A DNA stretch of 64,000 nt from Roseovarius sp. ZX-A-9 (GTDB taxonomy: Bacteria; Pseudomonadota; Alphaproteobacteria; Rhodobacterales; Rhodobacteraceae). Positions 18,314-27,544 of this stretch are shown piece by piece (position 1 is the stretch's first letter; the number at the start of each line of letters is the position of its first letter). Both the position numbers and the translations under genes were made by a program. The stretch covers positions 1 to 64,000 of the forward strand of contig NZ_JAPWHW010000003.1 in assembly GCF_028369135.1 (NCBI RefSeq). The letters run 5' to 3'. The notes beneath the pieces were generated by a model. It made no database searches. It was given only the letters and a program-made list of their open reading frames with translations, and was not told the origin of the DNA.

Positions 18314-19375
18314 TCAGTGCGATGGCACCGCTGCGGCCAGCGACCGGTCGCGTGCGGCGACGCTCTCGTGCACCTGCTCGGACGGGTCCGCGCCCACAAC
18401 CCTCCGCTTGCGCAAGACGAACAGCTTCCCCCAGCCGCGCCATGTGCCGACCGAAGGCGCGTCCGGATCCCAGGGAAACCGCGCCTGCCAGCCCTCCGGC
18501 AGGTCCAGCCCGGCCTTCTCTGCCTGCTCCAGCATCCAGACCAGCGGGATGTTCGACAAGCCGCGCGCGGCTTCGAACCCGCCCAATTGCCCGCCGATAT
18601 CGCCATGCGCGCCGCGAAACCACATCTGCGTCACCTGCGCATGTGGCGCATTGCGGCTGTCCCACAGCACTGGCTCGAAGGCGCTCCGCGTCTCATCCAG
18701 AGCCAGCGCGTGATATCCGCGCAGCACCGACGCGCCCAGCGCGGTCGAGTGAAAGTCATGATGCCGCTCGGTCAGCCGCCACAGCAGCGGCAGGCGCAGG
18801 CCCAGCGCCTTGACCGTATCCCAGACCCCCACCATCGCGATCGGTGTCGCCTCGTGGCAATAGGCCCGCCGGAATGCGGCCACCGTTTCGTCGGACGCGG
18901 TGCGCTCGTAATGACGGTACGCCGTCCGGATGTTGCGTTCGGTCGCATGTTCGGCCCGCAGCAGCCCCACCATGTCGATCGCCCCCGCCAGCGAACGCAC
19001 CGCATAAGCACCGCGCGAATATCCCAGCAGGATGATCCGGTCGCCGGGCCGATAGCGGCTGGCCAGATAGCCATAGGCGCGCCGGATCTGTCGGTTGATG
19101 CCGCGTCCCAGCATCACCCCCGGCGTCGACCGCCAATCCTGCCATTGCAGCCCCGCCTCGTAATAGACCGACAGGCCCGGCCCGCTGCGCTCCATGATCA
19201 GCTTGTAAGCCAACCCGGCATTGCTCTCGCAGCCGGGCTCCAGCGTCGACATGGTCCCGTCAAGGATCAGCACATGCGTAACCTCGCCACGCGCCCGCGC
19301 CTGCACGCTCTGGCCGCGGCGCAGCCCCGGCAGGAAAACCCCGGCGATGGTTCTGGCCCAGCGGCGCCAGCTCAT
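18314..19375 (-). CDS. DUF2235 alpha/beta-hydrolase (phospholipase-like)
   Basis: 353 aa. The lipase elbow GYSRGAY lies at about 119-125, with an upstream LILDGTM strand and a downstream VGVWDTVKALG segment and WFRGAHGDIGG that supplies the likely catalytic His. DUF2235 includes type VI secretion phospholipase effectors (Tle1) but also many non-secreted enzymes. No T6SS genes, immunity gene or PAAR/VgrG partner are near, so a cellular role is as likely as an effector role. Confidence 0.85.
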   Translation of the reverse strand: MSWRRWARTIAGVFLPGLRRGQSVQARARGEVTHVLILDGTMSTLEPGCESNAGLAYKLIMERSGPGLSVYYEAGLQWQDWRSTPGVMLGRGINRQIRRAYGYLASRYRPGDRIILLGYSRGAYAVRSLAGAIDMVGLLRAEHATERNIRTAYRHYERTASDETVAAFRRAYCHEATPIAMVGVWDTVKALGLRLPLLWRLTERHHDFHSTALGASVLRGYHALALDETRSAFEPVLWDSRNAPHAQVTQMWFRGAHGDIGGQLGGFEAARGLSNIPLVWMLEQAEKAGLDLPEGWQARFPWDPDAPSVGTWRGWGKLFVLRKRRVVGADPSEQVHESVAARDRSLAAAVPSH

Positions 19376-19497
19376 GTCATTGCCTTTCGTCTCTATCCGT
19401 CATCCCGTCGCGGCGAAGCAGTTCGCAACCGGCCACACACAGCACTCGACCTCTATGCACCTAAAATGTAAAGTTTTTACTGAGCATCGCAACGTCG

Positions 19498-20415
19498 CTA
19501 CACGCTATCGTCATCTCCGGTCAGAACGGGCGGGGCCATCGCCGCGCTGCGCGCCTGCAGCCAGCCGCGAAACGCCCGCCCCTCGGGCCGCAGCGCCGCG
19601 CTGTCCGGGCAGATCAGGTGATAGGCCTCGCGCCCCGGCACGCAAACGCCCTCCAGACACGGCACCAGCCCGGCCTCGGCCTGCGCCACATCGCTGGCCG
19701 GGCTACGCGCCAGCGCGATCCCCACACCCTGCCGCGCCAGGGCCATCGCCATCAGCGTATTGTCCACCATGACGGGGCGCGCGCCGCTCGGCGGCACGGC
19801 CAGCGCTTCCAGCACATAGGGCCAACCGGCCCGATGCGTGCCCACCTCGATCAGCGGATACTCCGTGAGGTCCGCCGCCCGGCCGATCGCCTGCGCGATA
19901 TCGGCGCGCGCCACCGGGTAGAGCACTTCGCCCATCAATCGCTCTGCATCGCCGCCAAACGGTGTCGGATCGCCAAAGACGATCTGCATGTCGCTGTAGC
20001 TGTGTTGATATTCCGCCGTCTGGTTGGCCGTGCTCAGCACCAGCGCCACATCGCCATGCGCCGCCGCAAATTCACCATAGCCGGGCGCAAGAATCCCATG
20101 GGCAAAGATCAGCGTGGACTGAACATAAAGCGGCCGGGTCTGCGCCGCGCCAAAGATCCCCTCGGTCGCGCCTGCAAGCGCTTGCAGCGCGTGCTGAACC
20201 CCCGGCATATAGGCCCGCCCCCGATCCGTCAGGGTCACGCCATGGGCCTGCCGCGTGAACAGCGCCGCCCCCAGTCGATCCTCCAGCGCGCGCACCTGCT
20301 GACTCACTGCGGCGGCGGACATGTTCAGCTCTGCCGCCGCGCGCGCAAAGCTCTCTTGCCGCGCCGCCGCCTCGAAGACGCGCAGCCAATTGAGCGGAGG
20401 AAGCGAGATTACCAT
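19498..20415 (-). CDS. LysR-family regulator, GcvA-like
   Basis: 305 aa. The LPPLNWLRVFEAAARQ start and the AAAELNMSAAAVSQQVRALE helix-turn-helix are typical of the GcvA/AmpR branch. Divergent from the PhyH-HD pair, with a well-formed T-N11-A box next to its own start codon, so it probably controls that pair and itself. Effector unknown. Confidence 0.92.
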   Translation of the reverse strand: MVISLPPLNWLRVFEAAARQESFARAAAELNMSAAAVSQQVRALEDRLGAALFTRQAHGVTLTDRGRAYMPGVQHALQALAGATEGIFGAAQTRPLYVQSTLIFAHGILAPGYGEFAAAHGDVALVLSTANQTAEYQHSYSDMQIVFGDPTPFGGDAERLMGEVLYPVARADIAQAIGRAADLTEYPLIEVGTHRAGWPYVLEALAVPPSGARPVMVDNTLMAMALARQGVGIALARSPASDVAQAEAGLVPCLEGVCVPGREAYHLICPDSAALRPEGRAFRGWLQARSAAMAPPVLTGDDDSV

Positions 20416-20421
20416 GCACCC

Positions 20422-20444
20422 GAGGCTAAGAAAAGCTTAGCCTC
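20422..20444. promoter_or_regulatory. LysR T-N11-A operator
   Basis: GAGGCTAAG (20422-20430) and CTTAGCCTC (20436-20444) are a perfect 9-bp inverted repeat with a 5-nt centre; T at 20427 and A at 20439 give the LysR T-N11-A spacing. It lies 7 nt before the LysR start and 78 nt before the dioxygenase gene. Confidence 0.75.
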
Positions 20445-20521
20445 AGTGTCCAGCGATATCGTGCTTTGCCCCCGAAAATCTGCGCTATCTTGCGAAAAAT
20501 ACCTCGATTGGCGGATTTCCC

Positions 20522-21406
20522 ATGCTCGACACCAAAGCCCCCACCGAAACCACGCTGACTCAGGCTCAGATCGAACAATACTGGCGTGATGGCTATCTCT
20601 ACCCGCTGCCCGCGCTGGACGCGGCAGAGGCCGCCGCCGCAAGGGCCGAGCTGGAGATGCTTGAGCGTGACTGGCTGGCCGCCGATCTGCCGCAACCGCT
20701 GAACACCTATAAACGCGTGAACGCCCATTGCGTGACCCGGCTCGCGGCGCGGCTGGCGCAGCATCCGCGCATCCTTGATCAGGTCGAAGGCATCCTCGGC
20801 CCGAACCTGATGATCTGGTCCGCCGAGTTCTTCATCAAGGAACCACGCAGCGCCCATACCGTCGGCATGCATCAGGACCTGACCTATTGGGGCATGGGCG
20901 AAACCTCGGATCAGGTCACGGCATGGATCGCGCTGTCGCCCGCGACGGTCCAGAGCGGCTGCATGGATTTCGTCGCCGGCAGCCACCGCAACCCGATCCT
21001 GCCGCATACCGACACGTTTTCTGACACCAACCTGCTGAGCCGGGGCCAGGAGGTGGCCGTCGACGTCCCCGAGGCGGACAAGACCCATATCGAACTGGCA
21101 CCGGGCCAGATGTCGCTGCATCACGGGCTGACAATCCACGGCTCCGGTCCGAACAGGTCGGACGACCGCCGCATCGGCTTTGCCATCCGCTATCTCAATC
21201 CCGATGCCAGACAACAGGTGGCGGATCGCGATTATGCGATGCTGGCGCGCGGCGTCGACATGTCCGGCGGCTTCATCCACTTCATGCCACCCACGCGCGA
21301 CTTTTCCCCGGCCGCGCTGGCGCTTTACGAGCAAATTCGCGCAGATCAGGCCAAGGCGCTTGCAAAGGGGGCTGAAAATGCCGTTCCTATGTACAACCAA
21401 ACTTAA
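20522..21406 (+). CDS. Phytanoyl-CoA dioxygenase (PhyH) family Fe(II)/2-oxoglutarate oxygenase
   Basis: 294 aa. Iron ligands fit as His117 and Asp119 (MHQDLTYWG) with distal His206 (TIHGSGPN), and the RRIGFAIRY segment provides the 2-oxoglutarate arginine. The family includes PhnY, which hydroxylates 2-aminoethylphosphonate. The next gene, 13 nt downstream, encodes an HD-domain protein resembling PhnZ, the enzyme that finishes the PhnY reaction. This pairing suggests a two-step oxidative cleavage of a small polar substrate. Substrate not shown by the sequence. Confidence 0.9.
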   Translation: MLDTKAPTETTLTQAQIEQYWRDGYLYPLPALDAAEAAAARAELEMLERDWLAADLPQPLNTYKRVNAHCVTRLAARLAQHPRILDQVEGILGPNLMIWSAEFFIKEPRSAHTVGMHQDLTYWGMGETSDQVTAWIALSPATVQSGCMDFVAGSHRNPILPHTDTFSDTNLLSRGQEVAVDVPEADKTHIELAPGQMSLHHGLTIHGSGPNRSDDRRIGFAIRYLNPDARQQVADRDYAMLARGVDMSGGFIHFMPPTRDFSPAALALYEQIRADQAKALAKGAENAVPMYNQT

Positions 21407-21419
21407 GGAGCCACGAGAT

Positions 21420-22028
21420 ATGGAGCATGTCAAATTCACCCAGATGAAAGACGGCACCAAGGAAGACTATGAATTCCTGACCGCGCACGAGATTGACCAC
21501 ACCAAACACACCGCGCACCGGCTGCTCAAGGCTCTGGTCGAACTGGATAAAGGGTTCTCGGGATACCAGATCACGCGACTGGGCCATTCGGTGCAATCCG
21601 CCACGCGCGCCTGGCGCGACGGCGCGGATACCGATTGGGTGGTGGCCGCACTCCTGCACGACATTGGCGACATTTACGCGCCCTACAATCACGATGAATA
21701 CGCCGCCACGATCCTCAAACCCTTCGTGCGCGAGCAATGCACATGGGTTGTGGCCACCCATGGCGATTTCCAGATGCTCTATTACGGGCATCACCTCGAA
21801 GGGTTCGACCAAAACAAACGCGAGCGCCACCGCGGGCACGCTTATTTCGACGATTGCGCTGAATTTTGCGAGCGCTGGGATCAGGCCAGCTTTGACCCGA
21901 ACTATGAAAGCCTGCCGCTGGAGTTTTTCGCCCCCATGGTCGAAGAGGTCTTTGCGCGCCCGGCCTATGACCCGGATGTGATCCGCCCCGGCACACGCGT
22001 ACCGCTGACCGGCACGCCCCGGTCCTGA
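21420..22028 (+). CDS. HD-domain oxygenase-like protein (PhnZ/MIOX type)
   Basis: 202 aa from the ATG at 21420, with AAGGAG 9 nt upstream overlapping the previous stop. Probable diiron ligands of the PhnZ kind are present in order: His56 (RLGHSVQ), His80-Asp81 (LLHDIGD), His91 (YNHDE), His114 (ATHGDF) and Asp154 (RWDQASFD). The Y-x-G-E segment that in PhnZ holds the resting-state tyrosine ligand and a substrate-binding Glu reads FSGY (46-49) here, so the substrate probably differs from 2-aminoethylphosphonate. Comparison with PhnZ is from memory. Acts with the preceding dioxygenase. Confidence 0.8.
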   Translation: MEHVKFTQMKDGTKEDYEFLTAHEIDHTKHTAHRLLKALVELDKGFSGYQITRLGHSVQSATRAWRDGADTDWVVAALLHDIGDIYAPYNHDEYAATILKPFVREQCTWVVATHGDFQMLYYGHHLEGFDQNKRERHRGHAYFDDCAEFCERWDQASFDPNYESLPLEFFAPMVEEVFARPAYDPDVIRPGTRVPLTGTPRS

Positions 22029-22038
22029 GGACGCCCTC

Positions 22039-22066
22039 GGGCGGCGCGCAGCCCTTAGCGCCGCCC
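22039..22066. terminator. Convergent hairpin between HD gene and zntB
   Basis: GGGCGGCGC (22039-22047) pairs with GCGCCGCCC (22058-22066) around a 10-nt loop. It overlaps the last codons of zntB and lies just past the HD gene stop. No T-run, so the strength is uncertain. Confidence 0.45.
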
Positions 22067-23023
22067 CAGGAACCCGACACGCCTGAAGATCCAGACCAGC
22101 CCAAGGCCGATCACCACCAGACCTGCGGTCACGATCCAGAAGGCGCGCTCGTCATCGGCCCCCGGCATTCCGCCCACGTTGATGCCCAGCAGGCCGGTAA
22201 ACAGGCCCAGCGGCAGAAAGATCGCTGCCACCACCGACAAGAGCAGCATCTGCCGGTTCATCTGCTCGGCGCGGCTGTCCATCATGTGTTCATGCACCAC
22301 CTGCGCGCGGTCGCGGATCGCGTCCAGCTCCTCGGCCAGCCGCGTCACCCGCTCGGTCGCCTCGCGCAGGCTGCTGCGCTCGGCCCGGCCGACCCAGGGC
22401 AGATCCTCGATCTCCAGCGTGCTGAGCGCGTCGCGTTGCGGAAACATGTAGCGGCGCAACACGATCGACACGCGCCGGATATCGGTCAATGCCCTGCGCA
22501 ACGGCATGCCATGGCCTTCCGACACGTCTTCTTCCAGATCATCGATCCGTTCGTTCAGCTCCGCCACCACCGGTTCGGCCCTGTCGGCCAGCCGCAGGGC
22601 AAGCCGCGCGATCATGTCCGCAGGGCCAAGCGGCGCCTTGCCTGCCTCGCTGCGTTCGCGCAGATCACCCAGCGCCTGCACCTCGCGGCGCGTCACCGTA
22701 ACGATCTGCCTTGCCCCGGCCCAGATGCGCAGGCTGACCATATCCTCGGGCTGCGCGCCGGGGTTGAGGTTCACCCCGCGCAGGTTCAATAGCACCGTCT
22801 CGTCCAGAACAGTGCAGCGCGGTCGCGTCTCCTCGGCCATCAACGCCGCCTCGACCGCGGCACTGCCGCCCAATGCCGTCAGCCAATCCGATGGGGCGCC
22901 CGCTGCCTGCATCACATGCACCCAGAGAAATCCCCCCTCGGGCGGCGCGGGCATCGGGCCGTCCGGGTCGAGGGCCACTGCCCCGCCCGCACCGTCCAGC
23001 ATCAATGCATATCTCTCGGTCAT
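22055..23023 (-). CDS. zntB: CorA-family zinc transporter ZntB
   Basis: 322 aa from the ATG at 23023, preceded by an AAGGGGCGGG ribosome site. Long N-terminal cytoplasmic domain with coiled helices, then two C-terminal transmembrane helices with GINVGGMPG between them, the ZntB variant of the CorA GMN loop. Mediates proton-coupled zinc transport. Convergent with the HD gene. Confidence 0.88.
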   Translation of the reverse strand: MTERYALMLDGAGGAVALDPDGPMPAPPEGGFLWVHVMQAAGAPSDWLTALGGSAAVEAALMAEETRPRCTVLDETVLLNLRGVNLNPGAQPEDMVSLRIWAGARQIVTVTRREVQALGDLRERSEAGKAPLGPADMIARLALRLADRAEPVVAELNERIDDLEEDVSEGHGMPLRRALTDIRRVSIVLRRYMFPQRDALSTLEIEDLPWVGRAERSSLREATERVTRLAEELDAIRDRAQVVHEHMMDSRAEQMNRQMLLLSVVAAIFLPLGLFTGLLGINVGGMPGADDERAFWIVTAGLVVIGLGLVWIFRRVGFLGRR

Positions 23024-23211
23024 CGGCCCGCCCCTTGCTACCTCTGCGCCAGTAAAGCACCGCCCGCAAAATGCACAACACTTCTCTGACACGCCACATC
23101 GGCCCCGTACCGCGCATGACGCACCCCTCCGAATTTCCCCAGCGCATCTTCCCCTCGCCCCGCGCATTGGGTAAGCCACCACTCAACCACGCAAAGCAGC
23201 GGAGATACCCG

Positions 23212-26200
23212 ATGGGACTGGACAAGACATTCGACGCCGCCGAGGCCGAACAGCGCATCTATGACGCATGGGAAAGCTCGGGCAGTTTCGCCGCCGGGGC
23301 CAATGCCGCCGAAGGGGCCGAGCCGTTCAGCATCATGATCCCGCCGCCCAACGTCACCGGCGTGCTGCATATGGGCCACGCGTTCAACAACACGTTGCAG
23401 GACATCCTGATCCGTTGGAAGCGGATGCAGGGCTATGACACGCTCTGGCAGCCCGGCACCGATCACGCAGGCATCGCCACGCAGATGGTCGTGGAACGGA
23501 TGCTGGCCGAAAACCAACTGCCCAGCCGTACCGAGATGGGCCGCGAGGCATTCCTGGAAAAGGTCTGGGAGTGGAAAGAGAAATCCGGCGGCACCATCGT
23601 CGGGCAGCTCAAGCGCCTTGGCGCCTCCTGTGACTGGTCGCGCACCGCCTTTACCATGGCCGGCGCGCAGGGCGACACGCGCGTGGGCCACGAGGGCAGC
23701 GCCAATTTCCATGACGCGGTCATCAAGGTCTTTGTTGATATGTACAACAAGGGCCTCATCTATCGCGGCAAGCGGCTGGTCAACTGGGACCCGCATTTCG
23801 AGACCGCGATTTCCGATCTGGAAGTCGAGAATATCGAAGTCGCCGGCCACATGTGGCACTTCAAATACCCGCTCGCCGGTGGCGAGACCTATGAATATGT
23901 CGAGAAGGACGAAGACGGCAACGTCACCCTGCGCGAGACCCGCGATTACATCTCGATTGCCACCACCCGGCCCGAAACCATGCTGGGCGATGGCGCGGTC
24001 GCGGTGCATCCATCGGACGAACGCTATGCGCCCATCGTGGGCAAGCTGTGCGAGATTCCGGTGGGCCCGAAAGAGCACCGCCGCATGATCCCGATCATCA
24101 CCGACGAATATCCCGACCCCACCTTTGGCTCGGGCGCGGTCAAGATCACCGGCGCGCATGATTTCAACGACTACGAGGTGGCCAAGCGCGGGAATATCCC
24201 GATGTACAACCTCATGGACACCAAAGGCGCGATGCGCGCCGATGGCAAACCCTACGCCGAAGAGGCCGCCGTCGCGCAGGCCATCGCCAATGGCGAACAG
24301 GAATTCGACGAGGCGATGATCGCCGCCATGAACCTTGTGCCCGAAGAATATCGCGGTCTGGACCGGTTCGAAGCGCGCAAGCGGGTCGTGGCCGACATCA
24401 CCGCCGAGGCTCTCGCCGTGATGGTCCCCAATCCCGCATGGGAATCCGCCGATGAAGACGCCAGAGAGGGGCTGAGCCCCACGATCCCGTTGGTGGAAAA
24501 CAAACCGATCATGCAGCCCTTCGGCGACCGCTCCAAGGTGGTAATCGAGCCGATGCTGACCGACCAATGGTTCGTCGACACCGCCCAGATCGTCGGCCCC
24601 GCGCTCGACGCCGTGCGCAATGGCGACGTGCGGATCATGCCCGAGTCGGACCGCAAGGTGTATTTCCACTGGCTGGAGAATATCGAGCCGTGGTGCATCT
24701 CGCGCCAGTTGTGGTGGGGGCATCAGATTCCGGTCTGGTATGGCCTCGATCTGGAACGCGGCGAATTCAAGGATGACGAGGCGGACGGCGCGCTCGATAT
24801 GGTCGAGATGCAACGCCTGCTGTGGGATCAATCGCTGGCACCCGGCACCGACCGCTACCATGCCGCGCCTGATTTTGACGGGCTAAAGGACAAGTTTGAT
24901 GACGTTCTGGCAGGATTGCCGACGCCGCTGAACCATGCGCGCCTTGTCGAGGTGGCAACGCGCGAAGAGGCCATGCACCGTCTGGCTGAAAGTCTGGCGG
25001 ACTATGTCGCCACCCAAGACCCCACGCATTTGCTGTATCCGGTCTGGCGCGACCCCGACGTGCTCGACACGTGGTTCTCCTCCGGCCTCTGGCCCATCGG
25101 CACGCTGGGCTGGACCGGCGATGCCGAGAAGGATGCGCAGAACGAGGCGCTGCAAAAATACTTCCCCACTTCGACCCTGATCACCGGGTTCGACATCATC
25201 TTCTTCTGGGTCGCCCGGATGATGATGATGCAATACGCCGTAGTGGGCCAAAAGCCGTTCTCGGATGTCTACGTCCACGCCCTCGTCCGTGACGAGAAGG
25301 GCAAGAAGATGTCCAAGTCGCTCGGCAACGTGCTCGACCCGATCGAGCTGATCGACGAATACGGCGCGGATGCGGTGCGCTTCACCCTCACGGCCATGGC
25401 CGCCATGGGCCGCGACCTGAAGCTCAGCACCCAGCGCATCGCCGGCTATCGCAACTTCGGCACCAAGCTCTGGAACGCCGCGCGCTTCGCCGAGATGAAC
25501 TGCGCCACCACCGCCAATGCACCGACGGATTACCGACGTCTTACCGACGCAAAACAGACGGTCAATAAATGGATCATCGGTGAAACCGCGCAGGTCCGCG
25601 CCGCCGTTGACGACGCGCTGGAACAATACCGGTTCAACGACGCCGCCAACGCGCTTTATGCCTTTGTCTGGGGCAAGGTCTGCGACTGGTATGTCGAATT
25701 CTCCAAGCCGCTGCTGATGGATGGGACAGACGAGATAAAGCAGGAGACACAAGAGGTTATGGCTTGGGTCATCGACCAATGCGTGATCATGCTGCACCCC
25801 ATCATGCCCTTCGTCACCGAAGAGCTGTGGGGCACGCTGGGCGAGCGTGACAAAATGCTGATACATACCCCTTGGCCCACCTACCAACCCGCTGATATGG
25901 TTGACGAAAATGCCGACCGGGAAATGAACTGGGTGATCTCGCTGATCGAATCCGTCCGCTCTGCCCGTGCCCAGATGCACGTGCCTGCCGGGCTGAAAAT
26001 CCCGATGGTCGTGACCACGCTTGATGAGGCCGGTCAGGCCGCGTGGGACCGCAACGAGGCGATGATCAAACGGCTGGCGCGGGTCGACAGCCTGACGCAT
26101 GTCGACACCTTCCCCAAAGGCTGCCTGACCGTCGCCGTCGAGGGTGGCAGCTTTGGCCTGCCTCTCGCGGATATCATTGATATCGGTGAAGAAAAGGCGC

Positions 26201-26388
26201 GTCTGGAAAAAACGCTGACGAAGCTGGACAAGGAACTTGGGGGCCTGCGCGGGCGCCTCAAGAACCCCAAATTCGTGGCATCCGCGCCGGATGAGGTGGT
26301 CGAGGAAACCAAGCAGAACCTGGCCCTGCGCGAAGAGGAAGCGGCGCAACTGCGCGCCGCGTTGGAGCGCCTCAACGAGATCGGATAA
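23212..26388 (+). CDS. valS: Valyl-tRNA synthetase
   Basis: 1058 aa from the ATG at 23212 (GGAG about 8 nt upstream), giving the normal class I start. HIGH motif is HMGH in the [16 protein letters not shown] region, KMSKS is intact ([10 protein letters not shown]), and a C-terminal coiled coil ([17 protein letters not shown]) binds tRNA. Slightly longer than many bacterial ValRS. In other alphaproteobacteria valS adjoins popZ/tolC/pcm; here those genes are 21 kb away at 47-51 kb. Confidence 0.97.
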   Translation: MGLDKTFDAAEAEQRIYDAWESSGSFAAGANAAEGAEPFSIMIPPPNVTGVLHMGHAFNNTLQDILIRWKRMQGYDTLWQPGTDHAGIATQMVVERMLAENQLPSRTEMGREAFLEKVWEWKEKSGGTIVGQLKRLGASCDWSRTAFTMAGAQGDTRVGHEGSANFHDAVIKVFVDMYNKGLIYRGKRLVNWDPHFETAISDLEVENIEVAGHMWHFKYPLAGGETYEYVEKDEDGNVTLRETRDYISIATTRPETMLGDGAVAVHPSDERYAPIVGKLCEIPVGPKEHRRMIPIITDEYPDPTFGSGAVKITGAHDFNDYEVAKRGNIPMYNLMDTKGAMRADGKPYAEEAAVAQAIANGEQEFDEAMIAAMNLVPEEYRGLDRFEARKRVVADITAEALAVMVPNPAWESADEDAREGLSPTIPLVENKPIMQPFGDRSKVVIEPMLTDQWFVDTAQIVGPALDAVRNGDVRIMPESDRKVYFHWLENIEPWCISRQLWWGHQIPVWYGLDLERGEFKDDEADGALDMVEMQRLLWDQSLAPGTDRYHAAPDFDGLKDKFDDVLAGLPTPLNHARLVEVATREEAMHRLAESLADYVATQDPTHLLYPVWRDPDVLDTWFSSGLWPIGTLGWTGDAEKDAQNEALQKYFPTSTLITGFDIIFFWVARMMMMQYAVVGQKPFSDVYVHALVRDEKGKKMSKSLGNVLDPIELIDEYGADAVRFTLTAMAAMGRDLKLSTQRIAGYRNFGTKLWNAARFAEMNCATTANAPTDYRRLTDAKQTVNKWIIGETAQVRAAVDDALEQYRFNDAANALYAFVWGKVCDWYVEFSKPLLMDGTDEIKQETQEVMAWVIDQCVIMLHPIMPFVTEELWGTLGERDKMLIHTPWPTYQPADMVDENADREMNWVISLIESVRSARAQMHVPAGLKIPMVVTTLDEAGQAAWDRNEAMIKRLARVDSLTHVDTFPKGCLTVAVEGGSFGLPLADIIDIGEEKARLEKTLTKLDKELGGLRGRLKNPKFVASAPDEVVEETKQNLALREEEAAQLRAALERLNEIG

Positions 26389-26393
26389 CTCGC

Positions 26394-26416
26394 AGGGTGG
26401 GTTTCAAACCCACCCT
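26394..26416. terminator. Perfect palindrome between valS and crotonase gene
   Basis: AGGGTGGGTTT (26394-26404) and AAACCCACCCT (26406-26416) are complementary 11-mers around one base. It lies between convergent genes. On DNA it is a palindrome; as RNA the loop would open to a few bases. Sequences of this type recur between genes in many proteobacterial genomes, so it may be a REP-like element doubling as terminator. Confidence 0.55.
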
Positions 26417-26424
26417 ACCCAGCC

Positions 26425-27219
26425 TCACGCGCTGGAACCGAACTTTGGTGCCCGCCCCGCCATGTTGGCGCTGATCACCTCCATCTGGTCCGGCTTGCCG
26501 ATAAGGTCGGTTTGCGCCCGGCTCTCTGCCAACAGCACGTCGCCCTCGGGCGCGCCGGATTCAGCGTATTCTATCAATGCCTTGGCCGCTCGGATCGCCG
26601 ATGGGCTCTTGCCCGCGATCTCGGATGCCAGCGCCTCTGCCACCGCCAGCGGATCATCCGCAATCTCGGTGACAAGCCCCCATTCCGCCGCCTGTTCCGC
26701 CGATACCGGCGTGGCCGAATAGGTCATCCGCCGGATCACATCGCTGCGCGTCAGATGCGGCAATAGCGCCATGCCGCCCATATCCGGCACGAGGCCCCAT
26801 TTCATCTCCATGATCGCCAGTTTTGCGTCCCGGGCGGCAATGCGAATATCTGCCCCCAGCGCCAGTTGAAACCCCGCGCCATAGACCGCGCCCTGCAACG
26901 CAGCGATCACCGGCACGGGAAGTTTACGCCAAATTAATGCAACTTCCTGAAAAAGGTTGGCGTTGCCGTGGGTGCGCGGCATCACCAAAGCCTCGGGATC
27001 ACCCGCCGCCAGTTGCGCAAAACTCATCACGTCGAGGCCCGCACAGAACGCCGCGCCCTCGCCCGACAGCACCACAGCGCGGATGTCGGCCTGCATCAGC
27101 GCCTGACCTGCGGCGACGATGGCTTCGGCCATGGCCGGATCGACCGCGTTGCGTTTTTCCGGTCGGGTCAGGCGGACATGTGCGATGTGGTTGTCGATGC
27201 GTGTGGTGACACGAGGCAT
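26425..27219 (-). CDS. Crotonase (enoyl-CoA hydratase/isomerase) family protein
   Basis: 264 aa from the ATG at 27219. Crotonase signature segments: GAAFCAGLDV (oxyanion-hole strand) and PVIAALQGAVYGAGFQLALGADIRIAA. Of the two hydratase glutamates, the WGLVPDMG region carries Asp rather than Glu at the second site, so it may be an isomerase or hydrolase rather than a hydratase. Convergent with valS. Confidence 0.88.
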   Translation of the reverse strand: MPRVTTRIDNHIAHVRLTRPEKRNAVDPAMAEAIVAAGQALMQADIRAVVLSGEGAAFCAGLDVMSFAQLAAGDPEALVMPRTHGNANLFQEVALIWRKLPVPVIAALQGAVYGAGFQLALGADIRIAARDAKLAIMEMKWGLVPDMGGMALLPHLTRSDVIRRMTYSATPVSAEQAAEWGLVTEIADDPLAVAEALASEIAGKSPSAIRAAKALIEYAESGAPEGDVLLAESRAQTDLIGKPDQMEVISANMAGRAPKFGSSA

Positions 27220-27281
27220 GAGCGGGCTCCTATCATTTTGCGACAGGGGAGCGCAGCACAGATGCCCGCGCAAGCAAAACC

Positions 27282-27446
27282 TTACGGCACCCAGCGATCC
27301 ACCGCGCGCATCATGCCCAGCGATTTGTCATAGATCAGCGTCAGGATCCGCCGGCCGCCGGTGCGCGTGGCAATCGCCGGTAACGTCCGGGCCGCGCCTG
27401 CCGCCAACGTGGCCGCGATAAAGCCTCGACGGGATAGATTGGTCAT
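27282..27446 (-). CDS. 54-aa twin-arginine-like small protein
   Basis: ATG at 27446, stop at 27282. It starts TNLSRRGFIAATLAAGAA, an S/T-R-R-x-F Tat-type motif with a short hydrophobic stretch, and ends in a basic segment GGRRILTLIYDK and a tryptophan-rich tail. Too short to hold a folded enzyme after signal cleavage. A Fur-like box lies 20-38 nt upstream of the start. I recognise no characterised family. The coherent codon use and the control site argue that it is real. Confidence 0.6.
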   Translation of the reverse strand: MTNLSRRGFIAATLAAGAARTLPAIATRTGGRRILTLIYDKSLGMMRAVDRWVP

Positions 27447-27465
27447 GAACTGCCTGCCTGTTGTT

Positions 27466-27484
27466 GCGAATGATTCTCATATAG
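27466..27484 (-). promoter_or_regulatory. Fur-like iron box
   Basis: Read on the minus strand, the core TATGAGAATCATT matches the classical AATGATAATCATT Fur core at 11 of 13 positions. It precedes the 54-aa gene and is also 61 nt from the divergent aminotransferase start, so either or both could be iron-controlled. Confidence 0.55.
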
Positions 27485-27544
27485 TGGCGGTCAGAGCCGC
27501 ATTCAAGGATTGCACCCCACCCACCCCTATCGTTATCTGGCGCC

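Noticed and set aside
18314..19375. Type VI secretion effector reading of the DUF2235 gene
   Set aside because: No immunity protein, VgrG, PAAR, Hcp or adaptor gene is nearby, so an effector role is not supported.
20522..22028. Naming the pair phnY-phnZ
   Set aside because: The substrate residues of PhnZ are not conserved and no phosphonate transport or C-P genes are present, so the symbols would claim too much.
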